Below are positions 1 to 10,483 of a stretch of 64,000 bases of DNA, piece by piece (position 1 is the stretch's first letter; every line of letters begins with the position of its first letter). Under the pieces are notes generated by a model that was not told the DNA's origin, ran no database searches, and saw only the letters and a program-made list of their open reading frames with translations. Position numbers and translations under genes: made by a program. This stretch comes from Selaginella moellendorffii (lineage: Eukaryota > Streptophyta > Lycopodiopsida > Selaginellales > Selaginellaceae), in NCBI RefSeq assembly GCF_000143415.4, contig NW_003314304.1, positions 1,292,841-1,356,840 of the forward strand. The letters are read 5' to 3'.

Positions 1-1317
1 TGGTCCGGTGGTGTTGTGTAGTCGTCGTATTCTTCGCAGATGTACAATACTGGTTCGTCAGAGTTAGCTCGCGGTAATAATTTGTGTCAGATGTAGTTCT
101 CTCTCTTGTTTCTAAATTCTTCAAATCTCTATCTAAACTTTGGATAAGCCGTTGTCGGTCTTCTTCCGACTTGCTGGATGTTCTTTATGGTTTTGGATAC
201 ATGCATTCTTCTACTGGTTGTTGGTGTCAGATTCGTGTCTGCAGTCAATCATGCAGTTCGGGCAGAACTTCGGGAAGACTGTCGACGGGCCAATTGTCGA
301 TAAAGTCATTGTGAGGTTGTTATTTCTTTTCTGTGCAAATATTGATAGTGGTGCGTGTTGGGTTGGGTTGTGTTCAGCCGAGTTGTGTTGGGTCGAGTGT
401 GCTGGTGTAGTATGCAGACTGGTCTTCCACTTGCTGGTGCCGAGATGGAGTTTGATGAAGAGTTTCGGATATTTGGGTTTGTCTGGAATGATTTCTTTGA
501 TAATGTCGTCGAGTTGTTCGAGTCCGGATTGGGCGATGGCGTGATTGGCGAGAGTTGTTGCAACGAACGTGTTGATTTCGAACCGAGTTCAGACTATTGT
601 TTTGGTGCTGAGCTGCTGACTCTATCGGAGGGGTTGTCGAAAAATTGGTGGTGCATTGTCAAGTTGTCCCTCGACAAGTTCTCTGATACCGGGTAATAGA
701 GTGATGGGTTCGTCGTTGGTGTAGGTTCTGAGGATGTGCTTCAGTATTTGGAGTGGACGCAGGAATTGGAATTGTGTCGGAGCGCTAGGATTGCTGGGTC
801 GACGACTGCACGGAAGATGAGTTCGTTTCAGCAGTGGTGTCGGTTTGTGTCGAGCGCGCTGGTTGAGGTCTCGAGCTTGGAGTGGGTGGTCTTGTGCTCG
901 GAGATGGAGTTCGCCAATGAAGCTGTTGAGGGCGTCCGCTGATGAAGGTGCTGGTAGATTGGAGTTTCTTGTCAAAGAGGGCTGTTGGTGGTCTTTGTTG
1001 GTGATTGGACTCGGAGATCGAGAGAGAGAGAGAGCTTTCAGATTCTGCAAAGATCTCCTCTGGGAAGGGTCTGCCTCTACTGCGTTGGGCGGCGATCGCT
1101 TGGATGCCGTTGATCCATATTGGTGATGGCATTTGTTTGTTGTATTTGGGCGAATTGGGTGGTGAATTGGGTAGCAAATTGGGTGGCAAATTGGGTAGCG
1201 AATTTTGGCGAGTTGGGTAGATTGCTTGATCATTCTTGCTATCTGCGCACAAAGAATGGAGAAAGAATGGAAGAATTTGTGAACCTAAAGGGGAATTCAA
1301 AAGCCGTGGTTGCCAAA
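1..1317 (-). mobile_element. Interior of a probable LTR retroelement, cut by the window edge
   Basis: This GT-rich stretch (C/A-rich on the minus strand) has no convincing cellular gene. On the minus strand it holds overlapping frames at 1233-622 and 1300-785 rich in Pro, Ser, Asn and Gln, such as a gag-like leader might show, but no protease, RT or zinc-knuckle motif is visible. It lies directly inside a 201-bp LTR-like segment at 1318-1518. Next to that segment the minus strand reads TGGCAACCACGG near 1314-1303, which could be a tRNA primer-binding site, though it is not one of the common plant types. A retroelement reading leftward out of the window is inferred. A degenerate low-complexity repeat is the alternative. 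Confidence 0.35.
1153..1200. repeat. 12-bp tandem repeat, four units
   Basis: Four consecutive 12-mers of the form AATTGGGTRGYR occupy 1153-1164, 1165-1176, 1177-1188 and 1189-1200, followed by a decayed fifth. On the minus strand they encode a short Pro/Asn/Leu repeat. This fits replication slippage in the retroelement-like leader. Confidence 0.8.
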
Positions 1318-1518
1318 TGAAGAGGTGTGAAAACTCCTCTTCACTGGAAATCTATTGTTAGTAAGAAAACAAAAGAGAAAAAAGCCCGATCTCCAAGGGC
1401 AGAGAAGAAGCACGAATAAAAGAATGCTATGTATTAATAAGAAAAATGATGGAATGGAGATAGGGATCCACAATTCGGATTCCCCCTTTTGAAAGGCTAG
1501 CAGTTCTAACTGCTAGCA
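1318..1518 (-). repeat. LTR-like segment, 201 bp, with a hairpin at each end
   Basis: The segment starts with TG and ends with CA on both strands, as LTRs do. Each end carries an inverted repeat. At 1496-1517 there is a 10-bp-arm palindrome (GCTAGCAGTT, CT, AACTGCTAGC). At 1318-1343 there are 8-bp arms (TGAAGAGG ... CCTCTTCA). The possible primer site adjoins it on the left, so this would be the 5' LTR of a leftward element. The partner LTR would lie outside the window, so the call rests on the ends and the primer site alone. Confidence 0.4.
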
Positions 1519-2319
1519 TATACTATATGCTGTGCATGATTTAATCTATGGCTACGATGCAGCCCTGGGTTCAAAGTCGGAGTCCCCTGAGCCTGGGTTT
1601 TTGGTTAATACACGATGCGTCGAGTGTAGTGCTTTGCGTAAGCTTGTGGGTGTGACTAGGCTAGTGGAGTCATGTTTTAAAGCTTTTCCTTGTCCCTTAC
1701 CATGCTCGCAGTGCCTCAACATACCCATGAGCAGTTGAGGGACTTCTTCGAACCTCACAGATCCTTGTGTTGTATCATCGCCTCGCTTGCCATGCTTCTT
1801 CTCTTGTCAGCCATCAGCTATGCAGAGTCTAAACCTGCAAGCAGCTCTTAAGGAATTGTTTGCTCTCACCTGATGCTCGATCAAGGCTCTCACAACGTAC
1901 TCGGGACTAGACTACAGTGGATATCACTGATGCAACAAGCTTTAGGTTCCGAGTCTAAGTTAGTTGCACCAACTCAAAGATGTTCTGTTTTGTTTCATGG
2001 TTTTGAACATGGTTTTTCTATAGGAACAAGCATCAGACTGGAAGCTTTTGGGTGGTGTCTTGATGAATTAAGCTCCCCGAGGGTTTCATCTTGCGAAGAA
2101 GAGAGAAACAACTACCCCCAACCTTCAGCACTCTTGACATTTCCAGATGCCTTGCAACTCGAATCTCTTGGGCAGAACGCACTGGTGCTCTTGAGGGGGG
2201 TGCCTGGATCAAATCAAACTGATGGGAAACATTCGCGTGCCAGCTGAGCGCCATGCCCAGAATTTCAAGAAACGATTCATGAAAGTAACAAACACGTTAA
2301 CAAGCTATTAATGCATAAT

Positions 2320-2412
2320 TTGGACGGGAACCTGTTGGCCGGATATCTGGCTCGAATAAAAACAATTATTGGCAAGGTCACAGGTTCGAACCCACAGCCA
2401 GAGACCCAATTA
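2320..2412 (+). repeat. tRNA-related SINE-like unit, copy 1
   Basis: A block beginning GACGGGAACCTGTTGGCCGG and ending near the box-B-like GGTTCGAACCC (2387-2397) resembles a tRNA-derived SINE head. TGGCCGGATATCTGG could serve as a worn box A about 45 nt before box B. The T arm does not pair well, so it is not a functional tRNA gene. The same block occurs at 3420-3512, and its box-B end occurs inverted at 3810-3850. Confidence 0.4.
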
Positions 2413-3419
2413 AATTTTACTTCGCTTGCGGGTCTTTATGGAATTCGCTGGAGTGCTTGAGCAGCAGCAGCAGCCACGATGATCATGGTCAGTGTGTCGA
2501 TCTAGCCCAGACTCTTCCTTTTGCTTTAAAGTCATGCTGGAACGCGTCTCAGCATTGCTCGCTTGAACGCCAACAGGTTTGGACGAGGAGAGGAGCTTAA
2601 ACTTGCAGCCCGCGTGACTCGCAATGCAGCCTTGTCTACGAAGGTATCATTGCATTTCAGCTAGAGGGGGTGTCCAAGTTTGAATCCACCACTAGCTCCT
2701 CCTACATGCTTCGTCAAAATAGCGAATGGCCGAGGACTACTGACAACCTGGATAACGATACGCTGCTCCACACTTTCGAGCAGCGTTTGACTGCCGCGCT
2801 TGTGCCAATCTCATGTAAGAAAGAGTGGAGCTGAGCGAGAGCGTAGCCTTTCTTCTCTCTAGTTTCTCGCAGTGGCTTGACGTGGGTCCTTGCAGATCAT
2901 TGTGTTGTATCATTCCACCGCTTGTCATGCTTCTTCTTTGCTCTCACCTGACGCTCGATCAAGGCTCTCACAGGCTGCAGTGAATAACAAAGGAATCACT
3001 GGTGCATCAACCCTCAGGTTCTGAGTCTAATCAGTTGCACCAAATCAGGGATGTGCCTCTCGTGTTTTTGGGAGTGAGTATTTAATTTCATGGTCTTGAA
3101 CATGGCCAGAGGATTTGATCTTGCAAAGAAGAGAGAAACAAATAAATACCCCAACCTCCAGCACTCTTAACATTTCCAGATGCCTCTCAACTCTGCTCTT
3201 CAAGAGGGTGGTTGGATCAAATCAAACTTGCTCATTTTCCAGAAACTTTTCTTTTTCTGAGAAACAAATTTTGCTCCAAAAAAAATCCTGGAACCAAGAA
3301 GAGAGGCTTGGAAACGTTCGCGCGACCTTGCCCACGTGATTGATACGGAACAAGAAATCAGCACGCGTGCCATTCACTCAAAATCAAGAACAAGCGAAAC
3401 ACTTTAACAGGCTATTAAT

Positions 3420-3512
3420 GTTTAATTTGGACGGGAACCTGTTGGCCGGATATCTGGCTAGAATAAAGAAATTTATTGGCAAGGTCACAGGTTCGAATCC
3501 ACAGCCAGAGAC
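3420..3512 (+). repeat. tRNA-related SINE-like unit, copy 2
   Basis: Second copy of the GACGGGAACCTGTTGGCCGG ... GGTTCGAATCC block, about 90% similar by eye to the copy at 2320-2412. It forms the end of the second unit of the 1.1-kb direct repeat, so it may have been copied with that repeat rather than inserted independently. Confidence 0.4.
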
Positions 3513-3609
3513 CCAATCAAAAAATTTTGCAACGCTTCTCCCTCCTTTGCATCTTGCAAGCTACTGTGATCAGAGCGAGGTCTTCTGCCTGCAGTCATCT
3601 CGGGATGAG

Positions 3610-3714
3610 AACTACTTGTCGTCCATAGCCCAAGACTACAGCATGTCCACGATCATGGAAAACTTAAGATGCTTGGTGGATCTGCTGGGGAGATCTGGGA
3701 AGCTGGACAAGGCC
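3610..3714 (+). pseudogene. PPR gene relic (last motif)
   Basis: One frame carries a diverged C-terminal PPR signature: an IAQDYSM-like stretch, then CLVDLLGRSGKLDKA. Intact PPR genes of this window have the equivalent CMVDLLARAGYLDDA and CMVDALGRAGKLDEA just before their E region. The frame is fused upstream to SINE-like sequence and ends shortly after, with no further repeats. It is a fragment left by duplication or insertion, not a gene. Confidence 0.65.
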
Positions 3715-3804
3715 AGTGTCGAGCCAAATTTCAGCGCTGGAGAATGAAAGAGTGGGGAAAAGTCCGATGCTAGTTCGACCTGTCCTCTGGGCTGGAGATC
3801 ATGA

Positions 3805-3850
3805 CTCACAGCCATTCGAAGGTTGTGGATTCGAACCTGTGACTTTGCCA
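3805..3850 (-). repeat. Inverted fragment of the SINE-like unit
   Basis: The minus strand reads TGGCAAAGTCACAGGTTCGA followed by ATCCACA, matching the 3' part of the units at 2320 and 3420 (TGGCAAGGTCACAGGTTCGA). It stops where the large duplicated segment begins at 3849, so it may mark that breakpoint. Confidence 0.4.
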
Positions 3851-5967
3851 AACGCACAAATTATCCAATTCTGACATTGGGAGGTACTGACAATAAATAA
3901 TAATACTGGGCTTTCAAAATTTGGTAATTGGAATGAGTACAATATAAATCTCTTAAGGAAGATTCATTAGAGGGCAAGTCTAGTGCCAATAGCTATAGTA
4001 ATTCTAATTCTAATAACATGTTATTATAGTTAAAAAGCTCATTTGGATCTCAGGACAAGATGAATGGTTTCCCTATATGCACTAGTCACCCCATTCTATG
4101 AGTCAATGATGCTAATTTGATCTTTACTGGCTAATGTGGAGTCGACAATGTTATTTTGAAAAAATTAAAGTACCCAAAACAGACTCATACTCTAAATACA
4201 TTAGTATGGAGTAATGTAATAGGACTCTGATCCTGTTGTGTTGGTCTCCAAGATATGAGTAATGATTAGTAGGGACAATTGGGGGCATTTGTACTCTATT
4301 GTTAGAGATGAAATTCTTAAGCATTTGCTGAGGATGCTTTTATTAATCAAGAATGAAAGTTAGGAGCTCAAATACGATTAAATACCATTTTAGTCTTAAC
4401 CATAGATGATGATGATTAGGGATTGGCAGATGTTATTTGGATAACAACGCCATCACCTCATGAAAAATCAAAGTCTTTGAGTTCCAAGAGGAGTATAGTT
4501 GCAAAGCTAAAACTTAAAGGAATTGATGGAAGGGTATTATTTGGAGTGAAGCTTATGGTTGGATGAAGAAACTTACTAAGTTTAGACATAGTAAAAATTA
4601 ATACATTAAGAGCTCTTTCTTGATTCTATAGGTGGTAATTTCTTAGTTGGTGAAGTGATTTGTTTGGTTAATTTTATTAATAAACAAGACCTCAACCTAG
4701 TAACTAGTGTTTTTTCCAAACTAGCTTCTTAGAGAGGCTATTTACTTTTGGTGGATAGAAGTTTGAAGCAATAATAGATTTGTGATGCCCTTAGATGTTT
4801 TGGGCTGCACATGCACTACATTGATGAACTCAACAAGTGTATGCCTATGTCAATATTAAAACCTTGACATTAACATTGGTAGAGTTGATATTAGAGTGAA
4901 ATGAGATATTTCTTCATAAGTATAATGCCAAAGATAAATTTTTGATCTATAATTAGTCAGATAGTTAGTGATTAATTAAGCCTCATTGGAAATTGATAAT
5001 TTGCTTCACTAGTTTTGACAAAGATAATATTGGTGATTTGGTTGTAACTTTATGTTGTTAATATTCATGCATTTGCTAGTTAGCAATTATACTGGCATTC
5101 AATAAATTGAGTGGTAAGTTGGGTTAGCTATATTATAGATGAAATTTTTTAGTAGGGTTGAGTTTTGGCTTTTCTTTGAAAAGTGACTTAATTAGTTAGT
5201 TTTGTAAAATGAAGAATTAGTGATTAATACTTAAATTGTTAGATCCTTGTTGGTTTGAGTTTGAAATTATTGATTATTGATGATTCTCATTGCACTTGTT
5301 ATAAAGTGTGTTACATGTTAAAATTTATAAAAGATGGTTTGGTGATCACTTGTCGAGCATGGCTTTTAAATTAATATAGATATACTCTTTATTAACTTTT
5401 GCATTATGAAGTTTTAGCCTGTGAATTTGCTAAGGTGGAAATTATAGGTTATATCATGATTTCTTTTTAAACATTGAAATTAGTCAGTATGAAATTTATG
5501 ATTGTTATTATATAGGATTTAGTTATAAACTTCTTTGAGCTTTTAGTTCTTGATAATCTGGGATAGTTAATTATCCTTATTAAATATTATAATTAATTAT
5601 TATTGCTAATAATTATATGCCATTCTATTCTATTTGGCAATGATTATCAATAATATAACTTATTTAAGTTAATACATTTCTCACAAAATATGAATATCAT
5701 AAATTTTTTTCTAGAGTTGTTTCTTTAGCAATGGTCTCAAGTGTGCATCAACAAGAATGTCAATCTTTTTAAAGGGGGGAGAACATATCATAAATAGTAT
5801 CAAAAGTTGTCTATTAGTAAAACTTTTTGAATATTTTTTTCTTTTTTTCTTTTTTTATGGCAGAAAGGTTAGTATTGTTAGACTTTTTATCAATCTCCAC
5901 ATAAGCTAGTTAAGAAATTAATTAATATATATGCATTTAGACCAAAAAGGCACTAAAGAAAGAAATC
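3849..5967. mobile_element. AT-rich decayed retroelement block, left copy
   Basis: About 2.1 kb without an open frame, collinear with 13839-16017 apart from scattered transitions and one deletion near 5115 (about 65 bp present in the right copy at 15112-15180). The deleted bit reads GTCAATGCAATGGCATAGTG. The same sentence occurs, less decayed, at 59526-59650 (GTCAATGCGATAGCATAGTG). The block therefore looks like an old member of the retroelement family at 55360-61265, worn by C-to-T and G-to-A change. Confidence 0.55.
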
Positions 5968-5969
5968 CT

Positions 5970-6121
5970 AGCTGTGATTGAGAATAGGTCATCATTGTCT
6001 CGCCATATCCAAGTCGACATCTGATAATCTATCACCTATTGAATATATTGAGAGACTAAGCTCAATATTGCAAGGGTTTTCAACATTAGCAAATGCAAAT
6101 TAACAATATAAATTTTTCATC
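5970..6121. repeat. Inverted 150-bp piece at an internal breakpoint
   Basis: Collinearity with the right copy ends at AGAAATC (5967 and 16017). From 5970 to 6121 the left copy then matches the reverse complement of 16030-16186. For example ACCTATTGAATATATTGAGA here corresponds to TCTCAATATATTCAATAGGT there. A further short direct version sits at 6862-6955. This records an inversion or inverted duplication at the 3' end of the macro-type gene in the left copy. Confidence 0.8.
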
Positions 6122-6137
6122 ACCAATGTCCAATATG

Positions 6138-6842
6138 CTATAAACAAAGTTGGAATGCCTTCAGAAGTGACTGGAAAGGGGGGTCTGCTGCACCGACAAG
6201 ATACATAACGATCATAATCCTTAAATGCAAGGAGGTTTGTTACAGCTACCAAGTCTCTCCAGGTGGGTTTGTCCTTTATGACAAAGTGAACCTACAATTA
6301 TGAACACAGAATAACAAAGGCATGTCTAATCCGCAGCTTACTTCAATGGACACTTTAGCACTTTTGAGTGCCTTTGGTATGCTTTCTACAGCAATCCTTG
6401 CCGCTTTATCCAGAGGAAACCTGAAACACAATGCGAACTCAGTATACAAGAGGTAAGGTGTGAGTACAAACCCACCATAGCCGCACAAGATAGCTGGGAA
6501 CGCTATGTGCTTAACGCCCTCCTTGCAAGCAAGTGTTATAGCGTTCCTGTAATAGACAAAGCACAATGTATCAAATTTGCTACACACTCTTGTAAGTGAG
6601 ACCAAGATATTCAGCAGCTTCCGTGTCCCTGTCTTTGTAGAATTTTGGGCCTTGCATAACAATGATTTTAGGTGCTGGCAGTCCTCCTGAAGGGCTGAGA
6701 AACAAGTCCGTTAAAAGTTTTAAAAGGAAATGAGGAAAGACAGTTACGAAAGGAACCAGTAGCAAACCACAAACCAGTAGCAATACATATTTCTGAAAAG
6801 AGAAAAGCGCATGTCAAATGCCAAACACCCCTTTGCTTTACC
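6138..6842 (-). pseudogene. Partial 3' copy of the macro-type gene (exons 7-10)
   Basis: Matches the 3' half of the adjacent gene (6940-7662) and of the right-hand copy, from the donor of exon 6 (6842) through exons 7, 8, 9 and 10. Recognisable pieces are GLPAPKIIV, YRNAITLACKEGVKHIAFP and FPLDKAARIAVES. It has no exons 1-6 and no promoter. The exon 8 acceptor region has a small change (ACACTCTTGTAAG, without the GGCATACC present in the other copies), and the terminal exon runs into unrelated or inverted sequence. It is a truncated tandem duplicate, probably not expressed as protein. Confidence 0.8.
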
Positions 6843-6939
6843 TATCCTAAGTTATAATTTAGCAATATTGAGCTCAGTCTCTCAATATATTCAATAGGTG
6901 AGATATTGACTTGCAAGACAACAATGACCTAGAATATTC

Positions 6940-9138
6940 TCAATCACGGCTAAAAAAAGTTGGAATGCCTTCAGAAGTGACTGGAAAGGGAGGTCTGTTG
7001 CACCGACAAGATACGTAACGATCATAATCCTTAAATGCAAGGAGGTCTGTTGCAGCTACCCAGTCTCTCCAGGTGGGTTCGTCCTTTATGACAAAGTGAA
7101 CCTACAATTTTGAACACAGAATAACAAAGGCATGTCTAATCCAGGGAAGCTTACCTCAATGGACACTTTAGCAATTTTGAGTGCCTTTTGTACGCTTTCT
7201 ACAGCAATCCTTGCCGCTTTATCCAGAGGAAACCTGAAACACAATGCGAACTCAGTATACAAGAGGTAAGGTGTGAGTACAAACCCGCCATATCTGCACA
7301 AGATAGCTGGGAACGCTATGTGCTTAATGCCCTCCTTGCAAGCAAATGTTATAGCGTTCCTGTAATAGACAAAGCACAATGTATCAAATTTTGCTACACA
7401 CTCTGGCATACCTGTAAGTGAGACCAAGATACTCAGCAGCTTCCATGTCCCTGTCTTTGTAGTATTTTGGGCCTTGAATAACAATGATTTTAGGAGCTGG
7501 CAGTCCTCCTGAAGGGCTGAGAAACAAGTCCGTTAAAAGTTTTAAAAGGAAATGAGGAAAGACAGTTACATGATATCCAAGCCAGTAAAGGAACCAGTAG
7601 CAATACATATTTCTGAAAAGAGAAAAGCTCATGTCAAATGCCAAACACCCCTTTGCTTTACCTCTGTGTATCTGACCTCCAACAGGAACTACAATAGCGT
7701 CATTCTTTCCGTCTACAAACCACTCTTTTATGTCCCCGTTTTTAATCACGAACTTGCAAGAGCCGACTTTACAAACAAGCTTGAGGTCCTTTTCCTGATC
7801 AAAAGCCACTAAATCTCAAACCACAAACTCGGATAAACAAACAAAACGAGAGGTAGATTTGAACCTTGAGGTCCATCACTCTTATGCAGGGGTCCCTAAG
7901 AGGTCCGGGCTTGCAAGAGGTAAAGGGTTCGGGTACTTGAGGGTTCCCATTGACTGAAAACAGAAACAAGGTTATATAGCTATAATTGATGTACTGTACG
8001 TACCTAGGGGAAGGAAACCATCGGGTCTAACATCATATAACTCCGTCGCTTGTTCGTCTTCAGACTCATCCGGGTCTTCAGGCACATCTTCATCTTCAGA
8101 CTCAGATTCGTCCGCAGGCTCGGGATTTATATCGACTGGGTTTTCCTCTATGTCCTCTGCGGCGCTGTGTAGCTGTCCACTCACCTCTTGAGTCACTCCA
8201 TTGGCCACTTTCTGTCGCAGCAGCTCTCCAACAGGAACTACTGCGAATGTCCTGCAATCATCAGACCCTACATCGGCAATCTGGCGGCAAGCTTCCTCGA
8301 GGCCCTGTACTAGTTCGCCCATTACAATCTCGTTTGCGGATCAGAAGCATACAATACTCACAAGTGCGTCGATCCGAGTGGTGAAAACGCTTGTAAAATC
8401 GCTATCCATGTGATAATTTAGGTGTCTCGACGCAACGATTAGGTAAGTGTCTGCCGTAGTCAGCCGCTCCTGTGTGCACACACTTTCAGAATAACAAATT
8501 TCAACAAAAGAGTAAGTACCTTGTGGTAATAAAAAGGTAGACTGCTACTTTGCGGGGGGCTAGCATTTTTGAGACGGTAGAGAGAACTTGGACGGGTTAG
8601 CTTTTCGTCCTTCCCACTTCGGCACAGTATCACCAACGCAAGGGCCTGGCCAAATACATACACATGCGCGTCTCCAAGCACCACCACCAAGGACCTGTTT
8701 TGCGCACACCAATCCTATAAAACCAAAGTAAACATTCACAGAAACAGCAATAATCCATCTGACAAGAAGAGAGATTACCACATACCCGGCAATCTGATGA
8801 TCCTACCAGAGCCCGCAGCTCTTCATTCATCCTGCAAAAGAACCACCGATATTTTTTTGAAAAGTACAATGCACATACTCTTACTTTGTGAATGCGAGCT
8901 CCAGAGCTCGTGGAGTACCGAATGTTGACAGCTCCAGAGATGCTCGAATGTGATCCATGAGTCGAGATCGGCGTAACTTGAGAAGTTCGAGATGTACAGA
9001 ATAGAGGTGCACATCTCTTACGTCCGGATAAGCTGCATGGAAAATTAGCACAACTCGCTCCTGCACTCTCCCTAGCTCTGGCAAGCACACGATACGTGCA
9101 GTCGCATCCTGGGGCGGCTCGACTATCACTGCCTCCAT
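6940..9138 (-). CDS. Two-part protein: PP2C-like N-terminal region, acidic linker, macro-like domain (left copy)
   Basis: Ten exons with GT-AG introns: 8885-9138, 8786-8831, 8520-8714, 8362-8469, 8004-8304, 7662-7808, 7412-7508, 7285-7359, 7155-7233 and 6940-7101. They total 488 codons. The start is the first ATG, at 9138. The C-terminal half reads like a macro (ADP-ribose-binding) domain: NGDIKEW, YRNAITFACKEGIKHIAFP and FPLDKAARIAVES. It is short in the middle, where the usual Asn-rich, Gly-rich loop should lie. The N-terminal part has faint PP2C phosphatase echoes (LVVVLGDAHVYVFG, ADTYLIVAS, GSDDCRTFAVVPV) without the metal-binding residues. Between them is a Glu/Asp/Ser linker. Exons 5 and 6 join in phase only if the intervening 195-nt intron is removed, which makes one gene rather than two. 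Function unknown. It diverges from the GDSL gene across a 376-bp promoter. Confidence 0.65.
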
Positions 9139-9514
9139 CGCCACAGCACAGCCCTAAGCCCTATAGCCTTTTTACGTTAGAGTTATATTGAGTTTGCTTG
9201 CTTAATCCTTCGCCTTTGCGCAAAGGAGAGCTCCATTTCCCTGTTCTAAGCTCTGGAGCTCGTTTTATTGGGAAAAAGATATTCTAGCTCTGAAAGTTTC
9301 TACTTACGAGCCAATGATGCGAGTGGCATGGAGAAATCCTTGTGGATCGCATCTACTGGCGAGCTAGAAGAAGAAGAGCAACAAAAACTTGTTCAAGGCT
9401 CTTTCTAATCCAAAAAGGCATGAAGCCCAGCTGTAAAGGTGAGTTCACCTTTTTCTCGTTTCTCTATATAAACGGGCTTTCCGTAATAGGTTCTCTCGTG
9501 AAGGTTTTGGCGAG
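9139..9514. promoter_or_regulatory. Divergent promoter, macro-type gene / GDSL gene (left)
   Basis: 376 bp separate the two divergent start codons. A TATA box (TATATAA, 9465-9471) lies 44 bp before the GDSL ATG and suits that gene. At 9435-9452 there is an 18-bp inverted repeat, AAAGGTGAGTTCACCTTT, just upstream of the TATA box. In the right copy the same element is a perfect palindrome. No TATA box is evident for the leftward gene. Confidence 0.6.
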
Positions 9515-10483
9515 ATGAAGACGTCGTCGAAGATTTTAGTGTTCTTGTTTGCGATCTTGGCTCTCTGCGCGTGCGTGTATGGGAGGTCAGTTCCTCAGCT
9601 GCGGACTATCTACATGGGAGACTCAATCTTTGATGTTGGAACTAACAAGTACGTGAAGAACTCTGTTTCTCGTTGTGATTTTGTGCCGTATGGGAAGACA
9701 AGGTATAACCAGCCATCAGGAAGGTGTAGCGATGGGTTTCTAATTCCAGATCTGATAAACAAAGTGATCGGTTTGCCCTTTTCAAAACCATTCTTGGGCT
9801 TGAAAGGTGGGAGCCAACTTCCACTAAGCATCAACTTTGCGTCAGACGGTAGTGGACTGCTTGATTCTACTCACTCCGACTGGGGTGTCGTGTCGTTTAA
9901 TGAGCAGCTAAAACAACTTGGACAGCTAGCCAACAAGATCCCCATGATGAATCTCAATGACTTTGTGGTTGTGATATCTTCGGGTGGCAATGACATTGCG
10001 GCAAATCTTCAAAACCTTGCTAATGTAGACTTGGAAGCAATGCTAGTGTTATTGGAGAAAGGCTTGGAGCAACTTTATAAATATGGATTCAGGAAGATTG
10101 TCTACTCTAGCCTTGGGCCGTTAGGCTGTGTGCCTATTGTCACGTCGGATGGAAATTGTGTGAGAGAGATCAACGATTTAGTAGAACAATTCAATTGGCA
10201 AGCTCGGGCGATTGTTTTGGGGGTGGCAAAGAAATTCCCAGGGATGAGAGGTGCATTTGTTGACGGCTATTCACTGATCAAATCGTACGTGGAGAACCCA
10301 AATAAGTTTGGATTCCAGAATGGAGGGGGTTGTTGCCCCAATTGCCTATCACACAAAAATACCTTGAGCGGGCTGTGCAGGAATCCAAGTGATTATGTTT
10401 TCTGGGATTTAATTCACCCAACAGAGCACACGTACACACTAGTGACGAAAGAATTCATGAAACAAATCAAGAAAATCTTGTAA
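9515..10483 (+). CDS. GDSL esterase/lipase, secreted, intact copy
   Basis: 322 residues in one exon. Residues 1-23 form a signal peptide (hydrophobic run then VYG). The SGNH/GDSL blocks are in order: block I GDS at 35-37 (nucleophile Ser37), block II NFASDGSG at 107-114, block III GGND at 157-160, and block V DLIHPT with Asp298 and His301 of the catalytic triad. GDSL proteins hydrolyse esters of lipids, cutin or cell-wall acyl groups in the secretory path or apoplast. The substrate cannot be read here. Plant GDSL genes often have several introns and are around 350-370 residues, so this one is short and intronless. It has a near-identical but frameshifted duplicate at 18766. Confidence 0.9.
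   Translation: MKTSSKILVFLFAILALCACVYGRSVPQLRTIYMGDSIFDVGTNKYVKNSVSRCDFVPYGKTRYNQPSGRCSDGFLIPDLINKVIGLPFSKPFLGLKGGSQLPLSINFASDGSGLLDSTHSDWGVVSFNEQLKQLGQLANKIPMMNLNDFVVVISSGGNDIAANLQNLANVDLEAMLVLLEKGLEQLYKYGFRKIVYSSLGPLGCVPIVTSDGNCVREINDLVEQFNWQARAIVLGVAKKFPGMRGAFVDGYSLIKSYVENPNKFGFQNGGGCCPNCLSHKNTLSGLCRNPSDYVFWDLIHPTEHTYTLVTKEFMKQIKKIL

Larger units (their letters stand above)
1745..3525. repeat. Diverged direct repeat, period about 1.1 kb
   Basis: Sequence around 1745-2420 recurs in the same order around 2885-3520. Shared landmarks are TTGTGTTGTATCAT, GCTCTCACCTGA, GCTCGATCAAGGCTCTCACA, a TTTCATGGT.TTGAACATGG block, GGATCAAATCAAACT, and a final tRNA-like block with GGTTCGAA. Small indels and substitutions are spread throughout, so the duplication is not recent. 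No intact gene is seen in either copy. The 60-75 codon frames here lack family features. Confidence 0.7.

Noticed and set aside
1532-1758. 68-codon frames on both strands next to the LTR-like segment
   Set aside because: No family similarity, overlapping on opposite strands, and set in repeat-like DNA. They are chance frames.
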